Shown here piece after piece: positions 24,268-32,359 of a stretch of DNA of 44,888 nucleotides. Position numbers and translations under genes: made by a program. Numbering within the stretch: the stretch's first letter is position 1; every line of letters begins with the position of its first letter. Source of the DNA: CAYVFC01 sp964450715 (GTDB lineage Bacteria > Myxococcota_A > Polyangia > Polyangiales > JAFGIB01); assembly GCA_964450715.1 (NCBI GenBank), contig CAYVFC010000059.1:1-44888 (forward strand), written 5' to 3'. The notes beneath the pieces are model-generated. The model ran no database searches. It was not told the DNA's origin and saw only the letters and a program-made list of their open reading frames with translations.

Positions 24268-25326
24268 TTAGGGATACAACCCGGACCGGGTCAATCCGGT
24301 GGATTCGGGCAGGCCAAAAAGCGCATTCATATTCTGCAAGGCCGAGCCGGCCTGGCCCTTGACCAGGTTGTCGATATGGGAGACGACCCGCAGCGTACGC
24401 GTGCGGTCGTCCACGCTCACCACCAGGTTGCAGAAGTTGCTGCCCCGCACCTGCTGGGTGCCCACGGCGACCGCGCTGTCGAAGACGCGCACGAAGAACT
24501 CGTCCCGGTAAAAGTCGCGGTACAGCTGCACGGCTTCGGCCTCGGAACACTCCCTGGAGAGGCTGCCGTAAAGCGTCGACAGGATGCCGCGGCTGACCGG
24601 CACCAGCTGGGCGGTGAAGGTGACCGGCACCGGCTCGCCGGCCAGCAGCTCGAGCTCCCGCTCGATCTCGCAGACGTGCTGGTGGCCCGCGAGCTTGTAG
24701 GCATTCATCTGCTCGTGGCGGGCCGGAAAATGAAAGGCGGCCCCGGGCTTCTTGCCCGCGCCCGACACCCCGGTCTTGCAGTCGCAGATCATGCCCTGCC
24801 GCCGGACCAGCCCCCGCGCCACCGCCGGGGCCAGCCCCAGGACACAGCTGACCGCAAAGCAACCGGGGTTGCCCACCACCCGCGTTTCCGGGGTGATCTC
24901 GGAGCGGTGAAGCTCCGGGATGCCGTACACGGAGCGGGGCAACAAGGCCGCGCTGGCGTGCTCGGTGCTGCGGCCGATCCGGCTCGCGTAGCGAGCGTAG
25001 GCCTGGACCGTGTTGAAGCGGAAGTCCCCGCTGTAGTCGATCACCCGGGCGCCCTTTTCGATCTCGACCGGCGCGAGCTTCATGCCCACGCCGTCGGGCG
25101 TGGCCATGAACACCACGTCGAACGGCTTCGAGGCCTCGGGGTGCGAGGCGTCGATCACGGGGAGGTCGACCAGCCCGGCCAGATGCGGGTACAGCTCGCC
25201 GATGGGCCTGCCGACGTTCTCCACGTCCACCAGCGCGCCCACCTCGGCCTCCGGGTGGCCGGTGAGAAGCTCCAGTATACCGACGCCGCCGTACCCGCCG
25301 GCGCCCACGATCTTCGCCCTGATCAT
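24268..25326 (-). CDS. argC: N-acetyl-gamma-glutamyl-phosphate reductase
   Basis: ArgC reduces N-acetyl-glutamyl-5-phosphate with NADPH to the semialdehyde, the third step of arginine synthesis, in the cytoplasm. The 352-residue length is normal. The N-terminal nucleotide-binding loop is VGAGGYGGVGILELL. The catalytic cysteine is C156 in VVGNPGCFAVS, followed by DCKTGVSGAGKKPG and the C-terminal substrate residues HIDNLVKGQAGSALQNMN. The LysY homologue of the alpha-aminoadipate lysine route belongs to the same family, but nothing around it suggests that pathway. The ATG at 25326 has AAAGGA about 9 bases upstream. No other arg genes are nearby. The spacer to the following LysM gene (25327-25515) shows no promoter I can defend. 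Confidence 0.93.
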   Translation of the reverse strand: MIRAKIVGAGGYGGVGILELLTGHPEAEVGALVDVENVGRPIGELYPHLAGLVDLPVIDASHPEASKPFDVVFMATPDGVGMKLAPVEIEKGARVIDYSGDFRFNTVQAYARYASRIGRSTEHASAALLPRSVYGIPELHRSEITPETRVVGNPGCFAVSCVLGLAPAVARGLVRRQGMICDCKTGVSGAGKKPGAAFHFPARHEQMNAYKLAGHQHVCEIERELELLAGEPVPVTFTAQLVPVSRGILSTLYGSLSRECSEAEAVQLYRDFYRDEFFVRVFDSAVAVGTQQVRGSNFCNLVVSVDDRTRTLRVVSHIDNLVKGQAGSALQNMNALFGLPESTGLTRSGLYP

Positions 25327-25515
25327 CCGATGGTTCCTTTCAGCCGCCCGCTTTCAGGGACCGGTCAGAAACGACTCGTGCGGATTCTGGAGTGCGACGG
25401 CGCCGTATGCAAGGCACGACGACGAGGAATATCGGGCCCTAATGCAGGCAGTAGATACGCGTCAGACGGTGCCGTCCCGCCCGAAAAGCGCACCCGTTGT
25501 TCCTGCCCCGGGACC

Positions 25516-26856
25516 TCAGTCCCTGCACCGGTCCTCGTGCTCCGCGCAGCGAAAGCGTACATGAATGTGGTGGATATGGCCCGGGTCACTGCGCACGATC
25601 GCCACTCGCTCGCGCCGCGGGAACTGGATCATCTTTTCGAGCTCGCGCTCGCTGACGCCCGCGCGCTTGGCCGCACTGTAAAGGAAGCGCTGGCGGCTGC
25701 TCGAGAGGAAGATGTATTTCACCTGGCCCGTCGATACCAGCGCCTTGACCAATCCCCAGACCGCGTCCCAGTCCACCTGGGAGACCCGGTTGGGCACGGT
25801 GCCGGGCGCGACGCCGGCCGCCAGCGGCAAGCGGATGTCCACGTCCCGTCCGCTGCGGTGCGAGTTGTGCGGCGGAAAACGCCCACCGCGCTGCCGGCTC
25901 ATGTCGCAGATGACTAACTCCCCGGCGAAACCGCTATCGCGCCGGAAGCGGGCCACTCCGAGCTGCAGCATCTCGACCGCGTGGCTCGACCCCCAGCTGT
26001 TCTTGGGATTGCGCCGCCGGTACAGCTTGGGGTTTTCCGGCAATTGCACCCCGTTCAGCAACCGCCCGTGATCCGGGCGGCCCAGGCTGACCCCGCTCCG
26101 GCGTACGCCCTTCAACGGAAGCGAGGCGTCGCTGCCCTTGCCTCGCGACAGCCGGTCCGGATCGACCCAGATCCGAAGCTTGCGGCCCACCAGCAGGCGC
26201 CGCGGCTGGCGGCGATTCCAGCACCTGAGGCTCTTGGCGTCGACCTTGAAGCGGTTCGCGATCTTGTTCCAGCTATCCCCGGAACGGACCGTGTACATCC
26301 GCCGCTCGTGCTTCGGCGGATCGAACCGCGTCCGGACCAGGAGCCTCTGGCCGACCCTGATCACCGGGTTCTTGCCGTTCAGCTTGTTCCATCTCGCGAC
26401 GTGCCTGACCGGGACCGCGTAGCGCGCGGCGATCCCGGTCAGGTTCTCGCAATCGATCACCTGGTGGCGGATCCACCTGGGCCCGGACCGCTTGCGCGGC
26501 TTGCGCTTCTTCTGGCTGCGGCCGCGGTTATCGGCCAGCGTCTTCCGGGCTCGGCCAGCCTGGGCCGCCCGCCCCTCGACCGAATCTTTCCCGGGTACGT
26601 CCAGCGCGACGCCGAGCGGCCCCGCCCCTACCCGCGGACCGGACGGTGCTCCGGGGGAATCGGCCTCGGTGTCGCCGTCGGCCCCGGCGTTCTCCGCGGC
26701 TGCCAACGCCGGGCAAAGCAGGCAGGCGGCGGCGAGAAGAGCCGCGATCGAGCCGGCCGCCCGCGCTCCGTAGGAGGCGAGACCGGCTTTGCGCGGCGCC
26801 GGGACGGTCTGGACCATCGTTCGTTCAAATATAGTGGATTGCCTTGCCTTCGCCAT
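25516..26856 (-). CDS. Secreted LysM-containing MepA-like (M74) murein endopeptidase, paralogue 1
   Basis: From the ATG at 26856 this is 446 residues; an ATG at 26817 would give a shorter signal region. A hydrophobic signal segment ends in CPALAAAENA. A basic linker follows, then two LysM domains (VIDCENLTGIAARYAVPVRH and YTVRSGDSWNKIANRFKVDA), which bind peptidoglycan glycan chains. The C-terminal domain matches penicillin-insensitive murein endopeptidase MepA, a zinc metallopeptidase that cuts D-Ala-mDAP cross-links. Ligand motifs are GRFPPHNSHRSGRDVDIRLP (H...D spacing of seven, as in MepA H113/D120) and the C-terminal HIHHIHVRFRC. Predicted site of action is the periplasm or outside the cell. 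It is next to a second protein of the same architecture, probably by duplication. A small GGGAC/GTCCC hairpin spans its stop codon. Confidence 0.82.
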   Translation of the reverse strand: MAKARQSTIFERTMVQTVPAPRKAGLASYGARAAGSIAALLAAACLLCPALAAAENAGADGDTEADSPGAPSGPRVGAGPLGVALDVPGKDSVEGRAAQAGRARKTLADNRGRSQKKRKPRKRSGPRWIRHQVIDCENLTGIAARYAVPVRHVARWNKLNGKNPVIRVGQRLLVRTRFDPPKHERRMYTVRSGDSWNKIANRFKVDAKSLRCWNRRQPRRLLVGRKLRIWVDPDRLSRGKGSDASLPLKGVRRSGVSLGRPDHGRLLNGVQLPENPKLYRRRNPKNSWGSSHAVEMLQLGVARFRRDSGFAGELVICDMSRQRGGRFPPHNSHRSGRDVDIRLPLAAGVAPGTVPNRVSQVDWDAVWGLVKALVSTGQVKYIFLSSSRQRFLYSAAKRAGVSERELEKMIQFPRRERVAIVRSDPGHIHHIHVRFRCAEHEDRCRD

Positions 26857-26936
26857 TGTTCGACGATCCAGGGGAGCCGGGTATTCGCGGGGCTCGAGGG
26901 TTGGCGGCGGCGCGGGGCGCCCGCAACTTCGCGGGG

Positions 26937-27049
26937 GGTCGTACGCGGGGTCACCGGAACCGCGCGTAGCTGACCTACCGGGAGCCCGTGCCGCGTGAAC
27001 CGTTGGGGGAGACGCGGGCGCGCGGTTCCGATGACCCGGAGGGGGCACG
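26937..27049. repeat. Palindromic element, family C copy 2 (inverted relative to copy 1)
   Basis: It reads GGTCGTACGCGGGGTCACCG (26937-26956), then an unrelated centre, then GCGCGGTTCCGATGACCCGG ending with AGGGGGCACG at 27049. Both ends match the reverse complement of 22916-23029. It overlaps the last ~25 codons and the stop of the LysM/M74 gene that ends at 26975. Confidence 0.88.
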
Positions 27050-28342
27050 GGGGGGGACGAGAAGGGGGCGCAGGGATTTACACCCGGGGTCGGTGTGGTG
27101 GCAGGCGAAGCGCACGTGCAGGTGGTCGGCGTGCTTGGGGAAGTGCCGGACGATGCCGCCCGGGTGGCTCGGGCCGCGCGGGTACTGGAACCAGCGCTCG
27201 AGCTGCTCCCGCGTCGCTCCCTGCTGCCGGGCGAGCCGGTAGAGCGGCTTTTGCAGTCCGTAGTCGACGAATACCGCCTCGACCAGGCTGCGGCGCAGCC
27301 AGTAGCGCAGCAGCGCCCACTGGCGCCTGGCGTCGAGCCCGGAAGCGGTCAGGTTGCGAAAAGCACAAGGCCTCAATCCGCAGTCGCGCGCGTAGTAGGC
27401 GATATCCGCGTCGCGACCGCTCTGGTGGCTGTGGTGGCCCTTCATCCACCCGCCTTGGCGATGGCTGAGGTCGTGGACCATCACCCGCGGAGTGCCCCGG
27501 AAGGAGCGCCGCACCGCCTCGAAGGCCGAGGCCATGGCCCGGGCGGTCTCCTCGGTGCACCAGGCTCGGTCCGGATCCCGGATCACGTAGGCCAGGCTGC
27601 GCGGCAACCGGTAGGCGTTTTTCAGCCGGCCGCTGTTGGGCAGTCCGATCGACTCCGAGTAGCTCGCGGGCAGCTCGGTGTAGATGGTCAAGACGTCTCC
27701 CACGTGAAGCCAGCCCCTCTCGACCCTGGCGTTCCAGCGCTTGAGCTCGGAGACAGAGACCCCGTAGCGCACCGCGATAGCGGAGAGCGAGTCGCCCGAC
27801 CGAACCGTGTAGGTAGTACGGCGGCGGCCCTCCCCTATCTGCAGCATCCGGCCGGCGCGGATGCGATCCGGATCGAGATCGACGTTCCAGCTCAGGATCT
27901 GCTCGATGGTATAGCCGCTTCGACTGGCGATGCCGCTCAAGGTATCGCCGGGCTCGACGCGGTAGACCTCCGAGACCGCGCCGGTCACCGGGCCGTTCCC
28001 CGGCCCCAGGCGCAGCTTCTGGCCGATGCGGATGCGATCGTCGGGCAGCCGGTTCCACTGTCGCAGCCTCTCCACCTCCAGGCCGAAGCGCCTGGCCAGA
28101 CCGGTTAGCGTATCTCCGGGCTGTACCTCCCAGGTCTCGGGCCCGTCGCGACGCTCGCCGGCGCCCGGCTCGGCGGTATCGGGCACCTCGGCGACCGCGG
28201 CCGCTTCCACGGCAGCGCCGCGCACGCCCAGGGCTCTCGAATCGGCCAGCGCCGGCGCGGGACCGGACGCGCCGAGCATTATCCCGGCTATGGCCAGCGC
28301 CGCGGCGGCGCCTGTGTACGAACGTCGGAGCGACATACGCAT
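26975..28342 (-). CDS. Secreted triple-LysM MepA-like (M74) murein endopeptidase, paralogue 2
   Basis: About 455 residues with a signal peptide (ending PAPALA-DS) and three LysM repeats (WEVQPGDTLTGLARRFGLEV, YRVEPGDTLSGIASRSGYTI, YTVRSGDSLSAIAVRYGVSV). A MepA/M74 zinc endopeptidase domain follows, with LSHRQGGWMKGHHSHQSGRD then ADIAYY, and the terminal ligands KHADHLHVRFACHH. The H-S-H-Q-S-G-R-D spacing equals that of MepA, so it should be catalytically active on cross-linked peptidoglycan. I chose the ATG at 28342; a TTG at 28351 and an ATG at 28336 are alternatives. The last ~25 residues (PPRAPSGSSEPRARV and after) are encoded by the family C repeat, so the native C-terminus was probably shorter. 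A small hairpin at 28344-28362 sits over the initiation region. Confidence 0.82.
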   Translation of the reverse strand: MRMSLRRSYTGAAAALAIAGIMLGASGPAPALADSRALGVRGAAVEAAAVAEVPDTAEPGAGERRDGPETWEVQPGDTLTGLARRFGLEVERLRQWNRLPDDRIRIGQKLRLGPGNGPVTGAVSEVYRVEPGDTLSGIASRSGYTIEQILSWNVDLDPDRIRAGRMLQIGEGRRRTTYTVRSGDSLSAIAVRYGVSVSELKRWNARVERGWLHVGDVLTIYTELPASYSESIGLPNSGRLKNAYRLPRSLAYVIRDPDRAWCTEETARAMASAFEAVRRSFRGTPRVMVHDLSHRQGGWMKGHHSHQSGRDADIAYYARDCGLRPCAFRNLTASGLDARRQWALLRYWLRRSLVEAVFVDYGLQKPLYRLARQQGATREQLERWFQYPRGPSHPGGIVRHFPKHADHLHVRFACHHTDPGCKSLRPLLVPPRAPSGSSEPRARVSPNGSRGTGSR

Positions 28343-28343
28343 T

Positions 28344-28362
28344 AGAGGCAAAAAGGGCCTCT
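28344..28362 (-). promoter_or_regulatory. Hairpin directly before the LysM/M74 start codon
   Basis: AGAGGC and GCCTCT form a 6-bp stem around a 7-base loop, one base upstream of the ATG at 28342. The stem contains the only SD-like AGAGG near this start, so it could mask or position the ribosome-binding site. Confidence 0.3.
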
Positions 28363-28450
28363 TTCAGCTGTAAACCAGTTGCGGGAACCAGCCAAAAAAA
28401 CGGCTTTCGCGGATTCGGCGTACCGATAATGGGTACGGTGGTTCCAGGTC

Positions 28451-28478
28451 GAGATTTCTCCCTTCGGTCGAAATGACA
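28451..28478. repeat. Degenerate half-copy of dispersed repeat family D
   Basis: GAGATTTCTCCCTTCGGTCG followed by AAATGACA matches the right half of the palindromes at 37466-37534 and 43318-43386, with two short deletions. It lies in the 270-bp spacer upstream of the LysM/M74 gene. Apart from this, the start-proximal hairpin and the terminator, the spacer 28343-28611 shows nothing further. Confidence 0.7.
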
Positions 28479-28523
28479 GATCGGGCGGTCGAAATGGCGA
28501 ACCGAGCCCCCCCGGCGCTACCC

Positions 28524-28564
28524 ACAAATATAAAGAGCCGCCCGGGGTCCTGCCCCGGGCGGCA
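28524..28564 (-). terminator. Intrinsic terminator of the beta-propeller lipoprotein gene
   Basis: A perfect 11-bp GC stem, 28538-28548 and 28554-28564 (GCCGCCCGGGG/CCCCGGGCGGC), with a 5-base loop. On the minus strand it is followed by TCTTTATATTT. It lies 48 bases after the stop codon at 28612 and is the best classical terminator in the window. Confidence 0.85.
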
Positions 28565-28611
28565 ACCGATACCAGCTCCTTCAGGGGGGTTCGTACGTCG
28601 GAGGAAAAGCC

Positions 28612-31272
28612 TCAGGTGGTCGCGGGAACGAAACACATGGAGACGTCGAACTCGCACATGACCGAGTCGCAGGCCAGGGTGCCTTCGCCCTCGCCCAGGG
28701 TGGCGCAGGTCTCGCCGCCCAGGTTGGCCCCGTCGCATTGCTCGCCCGCTTCGATGATACCGTTCCCGCAAGTGGCATCCGGCTCGATAGCGGGGGTGCT
28801 CCCGGCGGAGCCCCCGGTACCCGCCGTATCCTCCATGCCCATCCAGGGATCGGGCGCGGGCATGGGCTCTATCAGGCCGCCGCCGTAGTAGTAGTCGTAC
28901 ATATCAAAGGCGGGCAGCGCGACCTCGGCCAGCGGGGCGGACAGGTCGGCGAGATCGTGGACCATCACTCCGCCGTAGCTGATCGAGTATACGAAGTCGC
29001 TCTCGACGCCGTCGCCGTCGTCATCACCGGTGATGAAGACCCCGCGCCTGACCTCCGGCTCGGGCCGGCCGCAGGTGTAGTAGTCGAAGTACATCGCGTT
29101 CGGGCAGTCCGCCGTCAGCAGCGCGGTGTGGTCGATGGAGCCGAGCGCCGTGAAACCGTCTTGCACCGTCACCCGGAACACCTCCAGGGTGCTCAGGAAG
29201 GGATAGGAGTAACTGGCATAGGGGAAGGCCAGCAGCTGCCGTTCGCCGTAGTAGGTGAAGGCCTTGTGCTCGTGGTTGGCCTCGGACCAGCCGTCCTGCG
29301 CGTAGGGGTACCGGTGCGCCTGGGTCGGGTTGGTCGGATCCGAGATGTCGAAGATCTGCAGCATCAGCCCGATGTCCCTACCCGTGGCGGGATCGGCGTT
29401 GCGGCCGATGGTCAGCAGGTGATCCTCGTCCATGGGGTGCATGTACTCGCTGAACCCGTCGATCTCCAGCTCGCCCAGAACGGGCAGGTCGCCGGCCTCC
29501 GGGTCGGAGAGGTCGACCGCGATCAGGGGATCGGTGTTGCGGAAGGTAACCACGTAACCGACGTCGCCCAGGAAGCGCACCGACTTGATCTCCTCGCCGG
29601 GCTTGCCCAGCGCCCGGGTGATGCCGGATTGGATGAGCTCCCCTTCCTCGGTCTTCAAGGTGATCACCCGGTTGTCCGGCGTCTGATCGGGCTCGAAGGG
29701 GGCGGCGTCGCTCTGCTCTGCCACGTCGACGGCGAACGGTCCATCCGTCAGCAGGGGCACCGCTCCCCAGCTCCGGAGCTCGGTGGCCACCCGGATGTAT
29801 CCTTTATACTCGTCCAGCGAGAACTGGTCCTTGATGTGCCCCTGCACGAATCCCGAGGCGATATAATTGGTGGTGATATCGGCGTGCAGATCGAAGCGGT
29901 GCAGCGCGGTTTGCTCGCGGTCGTAGCCGCGCTCCTGCCAGCTCCAGTCGTTGTGCGCGAGCAGCAGCACCTTGGGGCTGGCGTACACCTCGCCGGCCTC
30001 GCCCAGGATCACCGCGCCGCCGGGCTGCCCCGAGGGATCGGTCATATCGAAGGCAAAGATGTTGGTCATGCCGTACTGGGTCAGCCCGGGCGAAGGCGCA
30101 TAGTAGTCCTTGCAGCGGGGCTCGACCTCCACGATCTCGCCACCCTGCCGCTCGAGCTCCAGCGGCAGCCAGTCCGACAGCTCCGTGGCCCTGACGTCGG
30201 CCACCATGCGCTCGTGCCAGGCCTTGACCTGCATCTCGATCTCGGCCCGGTCGTAGGGATTGCCCCAGGGATCGGTGTAGGTGATGTTGGCCGAGAAATT
30301 GGGCGCCTTGAAACCGCCCTGCACCACCGCCCGCACGATGTTTTCGTGGCGCCGCGAGGAGAGGTAGCTTCCCTCCACGTACAGCTCGCGCACCACGCCG
30401 GGGGCTGCGGTCTGGCTGATGTCGATCAGGGTGATCTTGGTGAAGGGCGAGTAGCCGTAGTCGTAGCAGCCGTACATGTCGCAATAGCCGCCGGGCGCCG
30501 TCCCTACCGAGGAGCTGGCCGTGTCCGGCCGCAGCACACCCTGGTCGTCGTACACGCTGGAGAAGACCACCACCGTGTTGCCGCTGACGAACATCTCGTG
30601 CGGAGAGCCCTCTACCCCGAGCTGGCTGAGCACCGCGGTCGCGTCGGGCTGCCAGGCATCGAGCACGAACAGCTCCTCGCCGTGCAGCAGGTAGATATGC
30701 TGGCCCTCGTCGTCGATCTTGACGATGTCGGCCTCGTCCACGCCCTCGACCTGGGTGGTGGTCTCGGAATGGCCGCTGGGAGCGCTGTCCGAGGTCGTCT
30801 CGCCGCTGTTGCTGCTGCCGCCCCCGTCGAGGATCACGTCCCCGTCACCCCCGGTAGGAGCGGACGGCTCGGGCGCGAAGCTCCCTCCCGTGCCGGCGGC
30901 ACCGCCAGAGGGGGACGGGGCGCCGGTGTCCATCATATCGCTGCCCCCCTCTTCCGCGGCCACGCCGGTTCCGCCCTGCGTTACCCCGTCCGAGCGCCAG
31001 ACCCCGTCATCCGTACCATAAACCTGGGTCTGATTCTCGATGAGCTCCCTGGCCATTATGTCGAGCTTCGCGATCACGTCGGACTGGATTTTTTCCAGCA
31101 GGTCGTCGCAGTCGTCAGCCTTTTGCAACGCGGCCACGACCTGAGTGGTCGAGATGATTCCGCCGCCGCCGCCCTCCTCCTCGTCGTCACCCGAGGCAAC
31201 GAAACAGCCGGCAAGCGAGGTAGTCAGCAGTGCTCCGAGCACTACCGGTAGCCATCTTGTCTGCGCGTACAT
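28612..31272 (-). CDS. Large secreted beta-propeller lipoprotein (PF09826-type)
   Basis: 886 residues from the ATG at 31272, which has a strong SD (GGGAGG, 8 bases upstream). A lipoprotein signal ends LLTTSLAGC-F, followed by an acidic/Gly-rich linker, a helical segment, and a low-complexity Gly/Ser/Pro stretch. The beta-propeller domain begins at the diagnostic TTQVEGVDEADIVKIDDEG and runs to about residue 810, with repeating 'VRFLGDVGYVVTFRNTDPLI' and 'LQIFDISDPTNP' blades. The C-terminus has a Cys-rich motif (CGNGIIEAGEQCDGA ... GETCATLGEGEGTLACDSVM), common at the ends of myxobacterial surface proteins. The family is extracytoplasmic with no assigned reaction; a binding or scaffold role is likely. 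A near-consensus sigma-54 element at 31313-31328 and a classical terminator at 28538-28564 make it a self-contained transcription unit. Confidence 0.85.
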   Translation of the reverse strand: MYAQTRWLPVVLGALLTTSLAGCFVASGDDEEEGGGGGIISTTQVVAALQKADDCDDLLEKIQSDVIAKLDIMARELIENQTQVYGTDDGVWRSDGVTQGGTGVAAEEGGSDMMDTGAPSPSGGAAGTGGSFAPEPSAPTGGDGDVILDGGGSSNSGETTSDSAPSGHSETTTQVEGVDEADIVKIDDEGQHIYLLHGEELFVLDAWQPDATAVLSQLGVEGSPHEMFVSGNTVVVFSSVYDDQGVLRPDTASSSVGTAPGGYCDMYGCYDYGYSPFTKITLIDISQTAAPGVVRELYVEGSYLSSRRHENIVRAVVQGGFKAPNFSANITYTDPWGNPYDRAEIEMQVKAWHERMVADVRATELSDWLPLELERQGGEIVEVEPRCKDYYAPSPGLTQYGMTNIFAFDMTDPSGQPGGAVILGEAGEVYASPKVLLLAHNDWSWQERGYDREQTALHRFDLHADITTNYIASGFVQGHIKDQFSLDEYKGYIRVATELRSWGAVPLLTDGPFAVDVAEQSDAAPFEPDQTPDNRVITLKTEEGELIQSGITRALGKPGEEIKSVRFLGDVGYVVTFRNTDPLIAVDLSDPEAGDLPVLGELEIDGFSEYMHPMDEDHLLTIGRNADPATGRDIGLMLQIFDISDPTNPTQAHRYPYAQDGWSEANHEHKAFTYYGERQLLAFPYASYSYPFLSTLEVFRVTVQDGFTALGSIDHTALLTADCPNAMYFDYYTCGRPEPEVRRGVFITGDDDGDGVESDFVYSISYGGVMVHDLADLSAPLAEVALPAFDMYDYYYGGGLIEPMPAPDPWMGMEDTAGTGGSAGSTPAIEPDATCGNGIIEAGEQCDGANLGGETCATLGEGEGTLACDSVMCEFDVSMCFVPATT

Positions 31273-31312
31273 AGTCGAACCTCCCTGGTATCGCTGGGTC
31301 AATATGGATACC

Positions 31313-31328
31313 TGCAACCCTTGTGCCA
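31313..31328 (-). promoter_or_regulatory. Sigma-54 (-24/-12) promoter of the beta-propeller lipoprotein gene
   Basis: On the minus strand the sequence is TGGCACAAGGGTTGCA, against the consensus TGGCACGNNNNTTGCW: correct GG-N10-GC spacing and only one mismatch in the fixed positions. The expected start is near 31302, giving a ~30-base leader that holds the strong SD. Two more TGGCACA copies lie 25-55 bases upstream. Confidence 0.72.
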
Positions 31329-31375
31329 GCAGTGAATTTCAATGATATCAAGTGCTTATTCGTGTGCCAACATGT

Positions 31376-31397
31376 GCCAGCCTCCGGAGTGGCTGGC
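31376..31397 (-). terminator. Hairpin after the ROK kinase gene
   Basis: GCCAGCC (31376-31382) pairs perfectly with GGCTGGC (31391-31397). A second small stem, AATATC/GATATT, is at 31426-31441, nearer the kinase stop. Neither is followed by a clear T tract on the minus strand, so termination is only suggested. Confidence 0.35.
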
Positions 31398-31450
31398 GGC
31401 CTGTCATAGCGCCTGCAGTAGTAGAAATATCCGTCGATATTGCTATTTTC

Positions 31451-32359
31451 TCACCAGAGCCAGGCGGCGCCCCGTACGCCGCTCGAATCGCCGTGTAGCG
31501 CGCGTAGCAGCCTCGTCTCAACCGTATCAGAAAAGACGTACCGGCCCCAGAGCCGGGGTACGCTTCGGTACAGGCTCGCGATTCCGGACAGCCCTCCGCC
31601 CAGTACGATCGCGTCCGGATCCAGGATGTTGACCACGCTGGCCAGGGAGCGGGCCAGCCGGTCCTGGTAGCGGGCCAGCGCCGCGCCGGCCGGGCCGTCG
31701 CCCTGCTCGGCCAGCTGGGCGATGGCTTCGGCGCGCAGCTGCCGGCCGGTCGCCGCCCGGTAGTCGCGCGCCAGGCCCGGACCGGAAAGGAAGGTCTCGA
31801 TGCAACCCCGCCGGCCGCAGTAGCAGGAGGCGGGGGCGAGCTCGTCGCCCTGGGCCCAAGGCAGCGGGTTGTGCCCCCACTCGCCGGCGATGGCGTTGGG
31901 CCCCGAGAGCAACTTTCCATCGACGACCACGCCGCCGCCCGTGCCGGTACCTAGGATTACACCGAATAAAACGCGAACCCCGCTTCCGGCTCCGTCGGTG
32001 GCTTCGGATAGCGCGAAGCAATCCGCGTCGTTGGCAACCCGAACCGGTCGCGAGAGTAGTCGGACGAGATCTCGATGAACGGGTTTGCCGTTCAAGGATA
32101 CGAGATTTGAATTCTTCAACAACCGTGTCGCCGGCGAGATGGATCCCGGAGTACAAACCCCCAGTCGGGTCACCGCACCGAGCTCCTCCTCAGCCCGCCC
32201 CACCAGATCGACTACGGTCTGTAACACCCGATCGTACTCGGCCGGCGTGGCGGCGCGCTCCCGCCATACCGTCGCGCCGCTGTCGTCCAGAGCCGCGATC
32301 TCTATCTTGGAGCCGCCCAGATCGACACCGATTCTCGTCTTCGCTCCAGCCCTCTGCAC
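31451..32359 (-). CDS. mak: ROK-family sugar kinase, most like fructokinase/mannokinase Mak
   Basis: 302 residues, the same length as E. coli Mak. The N-terminal phosphate loop is RIGVDLGGSKIEIAALD. The sugar-binding and zinc region GEWGHNPLPW ... CYCGRRGCIETFLSGPGL matches Mak closely; in NagK the corresponding text is GEFGH.RLP ... CGCGQHGCIENYLSG. The catalytic Asp lies in RVANDADCFAL, and the second ATP motif is FGVILGTGTGGGVVVDGKL. It should phosphorylate a hexose (fructose, mannose or glucose) in the cytoplasm; the exact sugar cannot be read from sequence. It starts at GTG (32359) with GGTGA close upstream. It is upstream of the propeller gene on the same strand, but the sigma-54 promoter between them argues for separate control. 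Confidence 0.82.
   Translation of the reverse strand: MQRAGAKTRIGVDLGGSKIEIAALDDSGATVWRERAATPAEYDRVLQTVVDLVGRAEEELGAVTRLGVCTPGSISPATRLLKNSNLVSLNGKPVHRDLVRLLSRPVRVANDADCFALSEATDGAGSGVRVLFGVILGTGTGGGVVVDGKLLSGPNAIAGEWGHNPLPWAQGDELAPASCYCGRRGCIETFLSGPGLARDYRAATGRQLRAEAIAQLAEQGDGPAGAALARYQDRLARSLASVVNILDPDAIVLGGGLSGIASLYRSVPRLWGRYVFSDTVETRLLRALHGDSSGVRGAAWLW

Noticed and set aside
28738..31251. Very long plus-strand open frame (837 codons) opposite the beta-propeller lipoprotein
   Set aside because: The minus strand has a lipobox, SD, promoter, terminator and propeller motifs. The plus-strand product is a Val/Gly/His-rich shadow.
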